From Alphaproteobacteria bacterium (lineage in GTDB: Bacteria > Pseudomonadota > Alphaproteobacteria > Caulobacterales > Aquidulcibacteraceae), in NCBI GenBank assembly GCA_026400735.1, contig JAPLOL010000088.1, forward strand, positions 1-36,722: a stretch of DNA of 36,722 nucleotides. Reading direction: 5' to 3'. Both the position numbers and the translations under genes were made by a program. Every line of letters starts with the position of its first letter. Position 1 is the stretch's first letter. Positions 25,771-33,736 of the stretch are shown in pieces. The notes beneath the pieces were generated by a model. That model ran no database searches. It was not told where the DNA came from and saw nothing but the letters and a program-made list of their open reading frames with translations.

Positions 25771-27144
25771 TTACGCGTCTTCGCCAACCGACACGGTCTG
25801 AAATTGCAAATCCGCTTCAAACCCCAGAGGCGCGAACCGGGTTTCCACCGCTCCCCCCAGTTCGCCACGCAGCACACCATCGATGAGCTTGCTGCCAAAA
25901 CCGGTGCTCGCAGGCGGTGAAACGACCGGTCCTCCGCGCTCCCGCCAATGCAGCAACATCGAGCCACCGTTGCTCCGCCAACTCACATCGATCGCGCCGG
26001 CGCCAGAATAGGCGCCGTACTTGGCCGCGTTTGTCGCCAATTCGTGCACGACCAAACCCAACCCGACAGCCGCGCGCGTTGAGAGTCGCACAGGCTCGCC
26101 GGTCAGCGTCAACGTGCGCCCGAGCGCTGTGTCGCAACTATAGGGCAGCAGCTCTGCCTCCAAGATCTCGCGCAGATCCGCCGTGCCGCGCGCATCCTTC
26201 ATAAGCAGATCGTGACTTTTGGAGAGCGCCACGAGCCGGGCCTGGAAAGACCTGTTGAACGCAGAATAGTCCGCAGCATGGCGCCCAGTTTGCGTCGCGA
26301 TAGAGAGCACGGTTGAGAGCGTGTTTTTAATGCGATGACTCATCTCTTTCATGAGAAGAGTGCGGCGCTCCTCGGCCATCTTCATATCGTGGATGTCGAC
26401 CTGCACACCGTCCCAGACGACGCTGCCGTCCGCGAGCATTCGAGGCGCCGATGCGACTCGATACCACCGCACTTCGCCATCTGTCTTTCTTATGCGCGCG
26501 TCCGCTTCGAACGGCTTCATGGCCGCGAATGCCGCCTCCTCCGCGGCTGCAAAGGCTGCGCGGTCCTCTTCGATAATTTGGCTGTGCAGTAAGTGTGGAT
26601 TGGCAATCGCCTCTTCGGCATCGACACCGTTCAATTCCTTGCAACGGCTCGAGACGAACGAGAAACGGCGCGCGCCGCTTTCATCGCGCACGATCTGATA
26701 GATCATGCCGTAGGGAAGATTGTCGGCCAGAGCGCGGAGCCGCGCTTCACTCTCACGCAGTTCGGTTTGAGCGCGCCGCTGATCGGTTACATCGACGTTG
26801 ACGCCGATCATTCCGGTGAACACGCCACCGGCGCTGAAGCATGGCTCCGCATGAGTTTCCAGAATGCGTGTCTCGCCATCAAAGCGGCGATACCGCGCCT
26901 CGCATCGAAATGGTTTGTGCTGAGCCATGCCGTCCGAGAACGGCCCAAAGACTTTCGGTGCGTCCTCTTCCAGTAACGTCGACGACCACGTGAACGTGCT
27001 GATGTCCGTCACGCCCCAAAACGCGCGCTGCGCCTTGTTCAAATAAATACACTTGCCGTGCTCATCGCCCCGCCAAAGCATGGCAGGCGCGTGCTCTGCG
27101 ACACTGGCAAAGCTCTCGTCCGCGGCGCGGCTGAGGTCGTCCAC
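25771..27144 (-). CDS. PAS-PAS HWE-family sensor histidine kinase
   Basis: This 457-residue soluble kinase has two PAS domains (about 13-122 and 132-255), the first ending in the PAC-type GMIGVNVDVTDQRRAQ. The catalytic module of the HWE family follows. The phospho-acceptor is His270 in EMSHRIKNTLSTVL, the N-box is HELATNAAKYGA with Asn372, and the defining W-x-E is at WRERGGP (residues 400-405). No membrane segment is seen, so it senses a cytoplasmic signal, perhaps a flavin or heme in a PAS pocket. HWE and HisKA_2 kinases are known to feed the PhyR-NepR-EcfG general stress response in alphaproteobacteria. An EcfG-type promoter lies about 55-80 bases upstream. The start is GTG 27144, with GGGAGG ten bases upstream. 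No response regulator is adjacent. Confidence 0.92.
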   Translation of the reverse strand: MDDLSRAADESFASVAEHAPAMLWRGDEHGKCIYLNKAQRAFWGVTDISTFTWSSTLLEEDAPKVFGPFSDGMAQHKPFRCEARYRRFDGETRILETHAEPCFSAGGVFTGMIGVNVDVTDQRRAQTELRESEARLRALADNLPYGMIYQIVRDESGARRFSFVSSRCKELNGVDAEEAIANPHLLHSQIIEEDRAAFAAAEEAAFAAMKPFEADARIRKTDGEVRWYRVASAPRMLADGSVVWDGVQVDIHDMKMAEERRTLLMKEMSHRIKNTLSTVLSIATQTGRHAADYSAFNRSFQARLVALSKSHDLLMKDARGTADLREILEAELLPYSCDTALGRTLTLTGEPVRLSTRAAVGLGLVVHELATNAAKYGAYSGAGAIDVSWRSNGGSMLLHWRERGGPVVSPPASTGFGSKLIDGVLRGELGGAVETRFAPLGFEADLQFQTVSVGEDA

Positions 27145-27199
27145 TTGTAGTCAGCCTCCCCTGTCCGCCAAGCCGCGGACGCACCAATCCTCTAGCGCT

Positions 27200-27225
27200 A
27201 AACGTTCCCCGCCCTCTGTAGTTCC
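27200..27225 (-). promoter_or_regulatory. EcfG-type (general stress sigma) promoter
   Basis: The minus strand reads GGAAC (27225-27221), a 16-base spacer, then CGTTT (27204-27200). This is the consensus of EcfG/SigT promoters in alphaproteobacteria (GGAAC-N16/17-CGTT). It points at the HWE kinase gene, whose GTG begins 56 bases after the -10 element. Confidence 0.8.
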
Positions 27226-27239
27226 AAAGTTTGGAACTA
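27219..27239. promoter_or_regulatory. Perfect 21-bp palindrome at the promoter
   Basis: TAGTTCCAAA-G-TTTGGAACTA is a perfect inverted repeat with ten-base arms. One half contains the GGAAC -35 element of the EcfG-type promoter, and the other end covers the stop codon of the acyl-CoA dehydrogenase gene. It could be an operator for a dimeric regulator, or a weak transcript end; no T-run follows. Confidence 0.6.
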
Positions 27240-28409
27240 ATAACTTTTTGGCAGGCCTAAAACGCGCTCGGCTATGAAGTTCAGGATCATTTCCCGGCTC
27301 ACCGGCGCAATGCGGGCGATCATCGCTTCGCGGAAATAGCGTTCGACGAAGTATTCCTTCGCATACCCCATCCCACCGTGTGCCAGCACCGATGACTCGC
27401 ACGCACGAAAGCCAGCCTCCGCGCCGAGGTACTTGGCCGCGTTCGCTTCAGCGCCGCACTCTTTGCCGGCGTCATAGAGCGCCGCCGCCTTGAAGGTCAG
27501 CAAATTTGCGGCCTCAAGCTCAGCCCAAGCCTTTGCCAGGGGATGCTGGATACCTTGGTTCTGACCAATCGGCCGACCGAACACGACGCGTTCTTTTGCG
27601 TACTGCGCGGCGCGCTTCAAAGCTGCGCGGCCAAGGCCGATCGCTTCCGCCGCAAACAGCACGCGCTCCGGGTTCAACCCGCTCAACAAAATCTTGAAAC
27701 CAGCGCCTTCTTCGCCGATCAGCTCAGCGTTCGAGACTTCGAGGTCTTCGATGAAGAGCGTGTTGCACTCAACGGCCTTGCGTCCCATTTTCGGGATCGG
27801 TTGCGCTTCAATGTGCTTGCGATCGAAGTCGGCGTAGAACAGCGACAAGCCTTCAGTCGGACGCTTCACCTGATCCTTTGGTGTCGTGCGCGCGATAATC
27901 AGAATCTTGTTCGCCCGCTGCGCATTGGTCGTCCAGATTTTGCGGCCGTTGATGCGATAGCCGGAATTGGTACGCTCGGCGCGTGTCTCAAGGCTCGATG
28001 TGTCGAGTCCGGAGTTTGGTTCGGTGACGGCGAAGCAGGCTTTATCCCTGCCGTCCATCGCAGGCGGCAGGAAGCGCTGCTGTTGCTCCGGCGTGCCGAA
28101 CTTCACGATCGGCATAAGGCCGAAAATATTGAGATGGATAGCGCTCGCGCCGGAAAAACCTGCGCCGGATTGCGCGACGGTCTGCATCATGAGCGCCGCT
28201 TCGGTGAGCCCAAGCCCCGCGCCGCCAACACTTTCCGGCATCGCCACGCCAAGCCAGCCGCCTTCGGCGATATCGTTCACGAATGCATCGGGAAACTCGC
28301 CCGAATTGTCGACCTTCAACCAGTAATGATCGTCATACTTGGCGCAGATTTCCTCGATCGCGTGTTTGATCGCGGCTTGTTCTTCGGTGAGGTCGAGGGC
28401 GAACGTCAT
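27237..28409 (-). CDS. Acyl-CoA dehydrogenase
   Basis: The 390-residue flavoprotein matches the acyl-CoA dehydrogenase family along its whole length. There are N-terminal helices, a beta domain with the FAD/substrate segment CFAVTEPNSGLDTSSLETRA, and C-terminal helices with FGRPIGQNQGIQHPLA and HGGMGYAKEYFVERYFREA. It oxidises an acyl-CoA to the 2-enoyl-CoA and passes electrons to ETF. The usual medium-chain catalytic glutamate (Y-E-G-T region) is replaced (IAPVS). A glutamate in LSGLNPERVLFA sits where isovaleryl-CoA and long-chain enzymes place theirs, so a branched or long-chain substrate is more likely. It overlaps the upstream oxidoreductase gene by four bases and is thus translationally coupled to it. 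Confidence 0.92.
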   Translation of the reverse strand: MTFALDLTEEQAAIKHAIEEICAKYDDHYWLKVDNSGEFPDAFVNDIAEGGWLGVAMPESVGGAGLGLTEAALMMQTVAQSGAGFSGASAIHLNIFGLMPIVKFGTPEQQQRFLPPAMDGRDKACFAVTEPNSGLDTSSLETRAERTNSGYRINGRKIWTTNAQRANKILIIARTTPKDQVKRPTEGLSLFYADFDRKHIEAQPIPKMGRKAVECNTLFIEDLEVSNAELIGEEGAGFKILLSGLNPERVLFAAEAIGLGRAALKRAAQYAKERVVFGRPIGQNQGIQHPLAKAWAELEAANLLTFKAAALYDAGKECGAEANAAKYLGAEAGFRACESSVLAHGGMGYAKEYFVERYFREAMIARIAPVSREMILNFIAERVLGLPKSY

Positions 28410-29476
28410 GATTGCTCAAATCTCTCAGGCGACAGCGCCGCCCAGGCAGGCGGAATCTCGTTACCAAACACATACGCGGTTATGATCTCGGCCGTAATGG
28501 GCGCCATGAGCCAACCGTCACGTGAGTGACCAGCCGCCAACATGACCCCGTCACTGTTCGGCCCAATCAGCGGCCAGCCGTCAGGCGACATTGGCCTGAT
28601 CCCCGCCCAAGCCCGCTCTGTCAACTTCACTTCTTCAGGCAGAAGCCGATCGGCAGCGGCATGCAGATCGGCGATCTTGGTGCGATCCACCTTGCGGTCA
28701 AACTTGTCGAGTTCGAGCGTAGCGCCAATCACGGTGTCGTCGCGTCGTTGCGCCAAGTAGAAATCGCCGGCGCGCAAGTTCGGCTTTAGCCGCGTCTCTA
28801 GCTCGACCGCAGCCACCATACCTTTGCCCGCACGCACATGCTTCAACGCCGGCGCTGCTTTCATCATGCCTTCATTGGCCCACACGCCCGGCGCCAAGAC
28901 GACCATGTCCGCCTCGAACACTTTGCCTTCGTGCGTAGCAGCGCTCGTCGCTGTGACCTCCCACACGTCAGTATCGTAGAAGCGCAATACCCCAAGCGCA
29001 TGCGCCTGCATGGCAAGCCCGGTCAGCATCCGCAGAGGATCGGCCGTTCCTTCCGCCTCAACGAACAGCGCATGCTCGACCTTTGAGCGAAACCCGGTCC
29101 GCTTGCGAAACTCGCCAGCGGACAAACTCTGCGCCTTCTTGCCGAGCCGCGCAGCATTCGCGGCAAAGGCAGAAGCGGACGCTGCGTCGGAACGCACAAC
29201 CACCGCACCATCGAATCGAACAGCATCGGCCCACTCGGCGCCACTCTGCATCGCTTGCCAGAGTTCGAACGATTCAAGCGCTACCGCCTCGTGCGCACTC
29301 GGTTCATCGCCAACCGGCGCCAACATGCCGGCGGCCGCCGCCGATGCTATCGGTGTGTAGTAAGTCGGATGCTCGTGGCCGCTTTCGAGCAACCACACGC
29401 GCGCGCCGCCTTTGCGCAAACGTATCGCACAGAATAAGCCGATAGCGCCGCCGCCAACGACAATGACGTCCTTCAT
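28406..29476 (-). CDS. FAD-dependent amine/glycine oxidase (ThiO/DadA-like)
   Basis: The 356-residue product is a D-amino-acid/glycine oxidase-type flavoprotein. The N-terminal dinucleotide site is VIVVGGGAIGLFCAIRL with the acidic end WLLES. The C terminus carries the second FAD segment RPMSPDGWPLIGPNSDGVMLAAGHSRDGWLMAP, which is the ThiO/DadA signature. It should oxidise an amine or amino acid to the imine. No thiamine genes are nearby, so the ThiO role is not supported by context. ATG 29476 lies right before the FAD motif; ATG 29485 is an alternative. The frame open further upstream is spurious. It follows the RyR-like gene by 52 bases and overlaps the acyl-CoA dehydrogenase start. Confidence 0.87.
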   Translation of the reverse strand: MKDVIVVGGGAIGLFCAIRLRKGGARVWLLESGHEHPTYYTPIASAAAAGMLAPVGDEPSAHEAVALESFELWQAMQSGAEWADAVRFDGAVVVRSDAASASAFAANAARLGKKAQSLSAGEFRKRTGFRSKVEHALFVEAEGTADPLRMLTGLAMQAHALGVLRFYDTDVWEVTATSAATHEGKVFEADMVVLAPGVWANEGMMKAAPALKHVRAGKGMVAAVELETRLKPNLRAGDFYLAQRRDDTVIGATLELDKFDRKVDRTKIADLHAAADRLLPEEVKLTERAWAGIRPMSPDGWPLIGPNSDGVMLAAGHSRDGWLMAPITAEIITAYVFGNEIPPAWAALSPERFEQS

Positions 29477-29528
29477 AGCCGCCATGTCCACCGAATTGAC
29501 GCGCCACGCAAGGCGTTCGAACCGCGCG

Positions 29529-30158
29529 CTAAGGCTTCTTGGTCTTCGCCGCAGTCTTCGATACGGCTGCAATCGCTTCCGCACCTGCGACCAGCAGCGC
29601 TTCCGCAGTGACATTGGCGCCAAGTGCTTTGGAGAGGGCGTGCGCGGCGCGCTCCAGCCGCTCCCATGTCTTCGCGTCAATCCGCACGCTCTTCGTGGCG
29701 GGCTTTCGCGTCTGCTTCTTCTTCCGGCTCACTGCGCGCAGTGCGGTCTTCATGCGATCGACGTGCGCGCGATCCTTGTCTTTCTCAACTTCGGGCAAAC
29801 GCGCGTAAGGCTTGAACAACGCCTTTGGTTGCGTCTTGTCGCCTTTGTTTCGCTTCATCCAGCAAACGTGGACATAGTCCGACGCCGCTTCGCGATCATC
29901 TGGAAAGCGCTGCACAGCGTCAAATGCATCATACGCGGCGCGCTTGTTATCGGCCTTCGCTCTGGGATCGAGGCTCGCCCATGGTTTATTGATATCAACC
30001 ATGACGCCGCCGCGCCGGCGCATGCGCGGCTGGCCGCGTTGCTCGGGATTTGTTTCAAGCAGATTTTTGCGCCACGCGTTGTGTGAACGCGTGGCGAAAT
30101 AGTCCACCGCCGCCTCCCGAACGGGATCGGCTTTCTTAGCTTTTGCGGCGCGAGCCAT
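29529..30158 (-). CDS. Tandem RyR-like domains with a ribbon-helix-helix-like tail
   Basis: No family name is certain, but the 209 residues divide clearly. Residues about 92-142 (VHVCWMKRN, then LFKPYARLPEVEKDKDR) follow the RyR repeat pattern, vH..W...., lvPYeeLpeeEKe.dR. Residues about 18-82 (HNAWRKNLL, then INKPWASLDPRAKADNKRAAYDAF) look like a second, diverged copy. After a lysine-rich hinge, residues 157-197 (SVRIDAKTWERLERAAHALS) resemble a ribbon-helix-helix DNA-binding fold. Prokaryotic RyR domains have been proposed to bind nucleotide-type signals in conflict systems. Here it follows a patatin phospholipase gene by 50 bases on the same strand, with AAGGTGG before its ATG. A sensor or regulator for the lipase is a reasonable inference. 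It is very basic overall. Confidence 0.6.
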   Translation of the reverse strand: MARAAKAKKADPVREAAVDYFATRSHNAWRKNLLETNPEQRGQPRMRRRGGVMVDINKPWASLDPRAKADNKRAAYDAFDAVQRFPDDREAASDYVHVCWMKRNKGDKTQPKALFKPYARLPEVEKDKDRAHVDRMKTALRAVSRKKKQTRKPATKSVRIDAKTWERLERAAHALSKALGANVTAEALLVAGAEAIAAVSKTAAKTKKP

Positions 30159-30208
30159 AGCGCCACCTTAGCAATAACTCTTTAGGAAACGGCAAATCCG
30201 TTCGCCAT

Positions 30209-31441
30209 TTAGGCGCCGCGCCACTCCGGCAAGTCAAAGTTCGGGTCGGGATAAGTCGCGTCCACAAAGGTGCGTCCGGCCGCGATCCCAACCTCCAAAA
30301 GCAGATCGAGATTTTCTTTCTTGCCGTTATCCATGTGATCCAGCGCCTCAAGCGCCTCTGCCGCGAGTTCACGGCCAAGCATGCGCTCCAACGGCGTCAT
30401 CGGCGGGACCGGATCGCCGCGCCGTTTGACCTTGGGCTTTGTGTCCAACACCACATCAATGCGTTGATAGTCGAGCACAGGCACGCCGCTCACGCAGACA
30501 CCACGCATATCCCCGATCTCGGAATTCACGCGCCAAGGCCGTTTTGGCTCGGACAGCGCTTGCATCATCATGATGCCTTGCACTTGCGTATCGTAAACCA
30601 TCGCGCGCAGTGCATGCACGCCACGCAAACCAGGCGGCAGGCCCTGAAAGCTCTTGCCATCGACGCTCGGGCGGCGCGCGCCGGTGCCGCAAGATGTCAT
30701 CATCAGATTGTCGGCGCCTCGTTTCCAACCAAATTTGTACGACGGCTCCAGCGCCAACATGAACAATTGCATGCTGGGATTGTTGTTCGCGCTCACCGCA
30801 CCGTCGACGAAGTAGCCCTTTTGAATTGGTCGCCGCTTTTCGTCGAACTCGATATCGATCGTGATCTCATCAAAGAACGTCGGCGCCGCGGCGCTCGCGA
30901 GAACGAGGTCAGCCAATCGATAACGCTTGTTCGGGAAGACCCCGGTATCACCGGGCGGATCGTAAAACATGCCGAGCGGATGGTTGGTCACAACCCATGC
31001 AGAGCCCGTATCGATCCGCTTGGCGTGAATGGCGAGACCGGTCTTTAGATCGTCTGATCCGATCGTCTTAGTCGACAACACCGAATGCAACGCTCGCCGT
31101 AACTTCTTTGATTCGAATTTTGATTGCAGAAAGACGCCGTCACCAACGCTCTTGCCGAACACTTCTGGTCCTAGACTTTGATAGAGCGCGATGAGCTCAT
31201 CGACACTCAGACCAAGCGCTAACCCGGCGGAGATGATTGCCCCCGTCGAGGTGCCCCCGATCAGGTCGTAATAGTCGGATAGTCGAAAGCTCGCGGGTCC
31301 GTGCGCGCGCCGGCGCAACTCATCTTCGAGCGCCTTCAACATTCCAAGCGTCAACAATCCCTTCACGCCGCCGCCGTCGAGCGCAAGGATACGCTTCGGG
31401 CCGGTATCGGGCGAAAGGTGCTCGAACAGTGTTTTCGACAT
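30209..31441 (-). CDS. Patatin-like phospholipase
   Basis: The 410-residue product has the patatin lipase domain (about 15-230). The oxyanion loop is DGGGVKGL (residues 22-29), the nucleophile elbow GGTSTG has Ser65, and the dyad partner is Asp213 in FVDGAVSANNNP. It should hydrolyse acyl chains from phospholipids. The C-terminal 180 residues are unassigned and contain RRPSVDGKSFQGLPPG, a charged stretch and a leucine-rich ending. No signal peptide or membrane segment is seen, so it acts from the cytoplasm. Patatins are effectors in several defence systems (for example CBASS CapV). No cyclase is adjacent, but a RyR-like protein follows by 50 bases. The FolC-like gene lies 36 bases upstream. 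Confidence 0.9.
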   Translation of the reverse strand: MSKTLFEHLSPDTGPKRILALDGGGVKGLLTLGMLKALEDELRRRAHGPASFRLSDYYDLIGGTSTGAIISAGLALGLSVDELIALYQSLGPEVFGKSVGDGVFLQSKFESKKLRRALHSVLSTKTIGSDDLKTGLAIHAKRIDTGSAWVVTNHPLGMFYDPPGDTGVFPNKRYRLADLVLASAAAPTFFDEITIDIEFDEKRRPIQKGYFVDGAVSANNNPSMQLFMLALEPSYKFGWKRGADNLMMTSCGTGARRPSVDGKSFQGLPPGLRGVHALRAMVYDTQVQGIMMMQALSEPKRPWRVNSEIGDMRGVCVSGVPVLDYQRIDVVLDTKPKVKRRGDPVPPMTPLERMLGRELAAEALEALDHMDNGKKENLDLLLEVGIAAGRTFVDATYPDPNFDLPEWRGA

Positions 31442-31477
31442 AGGTCCCCGCAGCCCTCTTGTAGCCGCGCAACCGCG

Positions 31478-32704
31478 TCAAAAGAAGGCCAGCGACGCCG
31501 GATCGCGGCCCAAATGCACCGCTTTGAACTCCGCCGCGAGGAATAATCCACCGGCGACATACACTGCAGCGCCGCGCGCTTTCGAAAGCGCCAATCGACG
31601 CGCCTCAGCCACAGACTCCGCCAGGGTGATTTCGGCCGAGGGGTTCGCGTTCTGCGCGTGTACTGCGACGGATGCCGGCGGAGCGCCCTTGTGCCGCGCG
31701 GCGGCGCAGATGATCTGTTGAAATGACGGCGCCAGCCGCTGGATGATCGCGGTCGCCTCCTTATCCGAAGAGACACCGCAGACAAGCACTCCAGCGCGAT
31801 CGCCGCGCATCGCTTGAAATCCCTCCAACGCGCGCATCACACCATCCGGCGTGTGACCAACATCGATCACAACGAGAGGATCGCCGCTCAAAACTTCTAG
31901 CCGGCCCGGCCATCGCGTCGCGGCGAACCCGTCGGCGATTTGTGTGTCGCTTATAGGCGCAATGGCCTTTGCCAACCTCAAGGCCAACTCTGCATTGCGA
32001 CGCTGATACTCGCCCACAAGTGGAAGCTCGTGGGTCGCACTGCCAACGAAGCAAACGTGGACCTTGTGTGCTGTGCAATAGTCATCAATCGCCTCTCGAA
32101 CGCGCGATCCATCAGGCGCAGCTATCTCGCTGACAAAAAGCGTCGCGCCGTCCGGCGCCGCGGCAACCTTTTCCACCGCGATAGCGTCGAGCGTGTCGCC
32201 CAACAGCGCCGTGTGCTCGAAATCGAGCGCAGTCAGCGCCACGTGCTGCGCTTGAATCAGCTTCACCGGATCAAGCCGCCCCCCAATGCCCGCCTCCCAT
32301 ACGGTGGAAACGCACCCCCGAGCCGCAAACCAATCGGCGGCGATCAAGAATAGAAACTCAAATCCTCCGATCGCAGCAGCCATCCCGCACGCGTCAATCG
32401 CAGCGGTTACGCGTTGCCAGTGGGCGCCCAATTCTTCGTCGGAGATGTCGTGCTCCCCGACCCGAAACCGTTCGTTCAGTGAAAACAGGTGCGGCGAGGT
32501 GAAGAGCCCGACATTTTCATCGACTTGGCGCAGCAGCGAGGCGCACATCGCGGCTGTAGAACCCTTACCGTTAGAGCCGACGACCACCGCGGCTCTCGCG
32601 CCGAACAAGTCCAACTCAACGCCAAGGCTTGTCGCAACGGCGACGCAACGCTCAAGCCCCGGCCCAGCGCCAAATTTCGGATAGGGCACGCGCCAGATGG
32701 TCAC
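31478..32704 (-). CDS. FolC-like Mur ligase family protein
   Basis: The 408-residue product has the folylpolyglutamate synthase/Mur-ligase layout. The P-loop is GSNGKGST (43-50), with TSPHL, EAGIGGRLD, the DFEHTALLGDTLDAIAVEK segment (the lysine expected to be carbamylated), GEYQRRNAELAL and IDVGHTPDG. It should use ATP to join an amino acid to a carboxylate by an acyl phosphate. Canonical FolC residues around the folate/glutamate site are altered: GGRLDPVK replaces GGRLDATN, and EKVAA replaces EKAGI. It starts at a GTG that overlaps the stop of the ATP-grasp gene by four bases, not beside accD as folC often does. So a dedicated partner ligase is more likely than housekeeping folate metabolism, though folC cannot be excluded. 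Confidence 0.75.
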   Translation of the reverse strand: MTIWRVPYPKFGAGPGLERCVAVATSLGVELDLFGARAAVVVGSNGKGSTAAMCASLLRQVDENVGLFTSPHLFSLNERFRVGEHDISDEELGAHWQRVTAAIDACGMAAAIGGFEFLFLIAADWFAARGCVSTVWEAGIGGRLDPVKLIQAQHVALTALDFEHTALLGDTLDAIAVEKVAAAPDGATLFVSEIAAPDGSRVREAIDDYCTAHKVHVCFVGSATHELPLVGEYQRRNAELALRLAKAIAPISDTQIADGFAATRWPGRLEVLSGDPLVVIDVGHTPDGVMRALEGFQAMRGDRAGVLVCGVSSDKEATAIIQRLAPSFQQIICAAARHKGAPPASVAVHAQNANPSAEITLAESVAEARRLALSKARGAAVYVAGGLFLAAEFKAVHLGRDPASLAFF

Positions 32705-33693
32705 CTAAAGGCCGCTTCGAAGTTTGCGCGCCAAATCTCAATAATGAGATCCCAGCGGTGATTGTCCTCCAGCGTTGCGATCATCGGATTTGAGTTCACC
32801 TCGATGACCGTAAACTCACTGAGCTGCGGGCCACCCGCAAAAATGTCCACAGCTGAAAGCCGAAGCCCTATAGCTTGCGTTGCCCTCAGCGCGATGTTCG
32901 CCAACACCCGCGCCGCGCCATCACGCAGATCAATGGCGCCGCCACCGGCGGATCGGTTAGCCGGCCCATCGAGAACAACATGCGCATCTTTCTCCGGCAC
33001 GTCGTTGGCTTCGATCTTCTTGCCGTCTTGATCTCGGCCAACTGGCTTCAGCGGCGCCTCGGGCGTGCGCGCAAGCGCGGAAACGAGCGCTTCGAGCGTC
33101 GTTTGGCCGTCACCCCGAACGGACGGAAGTGTCTTGCCGTACGAAAACAATGCCTCGCCGTTAAGGACGAACACGCGAAATTCCGGCGCACGCACATACG
33201 GCTGAACAAGAATGGCGAAATGCTCGCGCGAGACGCGCCCCATGTACTCGCCGAACGCTTCAGCGCTGTCGATCACCTCAGCGTAGAGCCCGTTGGAAGC
33301 AGAGAGCGGCTTGCAGAAGACTGGATATTCAGCCTTCGCCGCATACGCCAACGCATCCTCCGGCTCGCGACCCGGCGAGCGCATTTCCGCCCATCTTTTC
33401 GTCACGAAGAACTTCTCGCCGGGCAGCACCGATACGCCCGCTTGCCGCAGCACTTCGGCGCAGAACGCCTTGTCGCGCGCGATCGACGCGGCGCGCGCAT
33501 CATTCAGCGCGTAGGGTGTCCCTGCGCCCGCAGCGAACGTTGCCACGCGCGCGCCATCGCGCACTTCGAACAAATACCCATCAGCGCCATCGAGCGAGCG
33601 AAACGTGTAACCGCACGCTTCAGCCGCGCGCTGCGCGTAGCGCGCCTGTGCGCTGATGAGATTGGCCGGCGAGGACGGTAACGAGTCGGTCAC
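32701..33693 (-). CDS. ATP-grasp ligase related to cyanophycin synthetase/glutathione synthetase
   Basis: This 330-residue ATP-grasp enzyme starts at a GTG. Typical segments are ARDKAFCAEVLRQAGVSVLPGE (start of the ATP-grasp fold), YPVFCKPLSASNG (ATP-binding lysine), RVFVLNGEALFSYGKTLPSVRGDGQTTLEALV (close to the cyanophycin synthetase ATP-grasp part) and the metal-binding VIEVNSNPMI. It should activate a carboxylate and join an amine. Cyanophycin synthetase fuses an ATP-grasp domain to a Mur ligase. Here the Mur-ligase-type gene is separate and overlaps by four bases, so the pair may do a split version of such chemistry. Substrate unknown. It lies just downstream of tRNA-His on the same strand. 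Confidence 0.8.
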   Translation of the reverse strand: MTDSLPSSPANLISAQARYAQRAAEACGYTFRSLDGADGYLFEVRDGARVATFAAGAGTPYALNDARAASIARDKAFCAEVLRQAGVSVLPGEKFFVTKRWAEMRSPGREPEDALAYAAKAEYPVFCKPLSASNGLYAEVIDSAEAFGEYMGRVSREHFAILVQPYVRAPEFRVFVLNGEALFSYGKTLPSVRGDGQTTLEALVSALARTPEAPLKPVGRDQDGKKIEANDVPEKDAHVVLDGPANRSAGGGAIDLRDGAARVLANIALRATQAIGLRLSAVDIFAGGPQLSEFTVIEVNSNPMIATLEDNHRWDLIIEIWRANFEAAFR

Positions 33694-33736
33694 GCGCGCC
33701 TTCTGGAGGCGAAGCTGCGCTCATGCGCAGTGAAAA

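Noticed and set aside
30209-31441. CBASS-type defence operon with a patatin effector
   Set aside because: No CD-NTase, Cap2/Cap3 or HORMA/TRIP13-like gene is adjacent; only the RyR-like partner is present.
31478-32704. Calling the Mur-type ligase folC outright
   Set aside because: Key folate-site residues differ and the neighbour is an ATP-grasp ligase, not accD; left as FolC-like.
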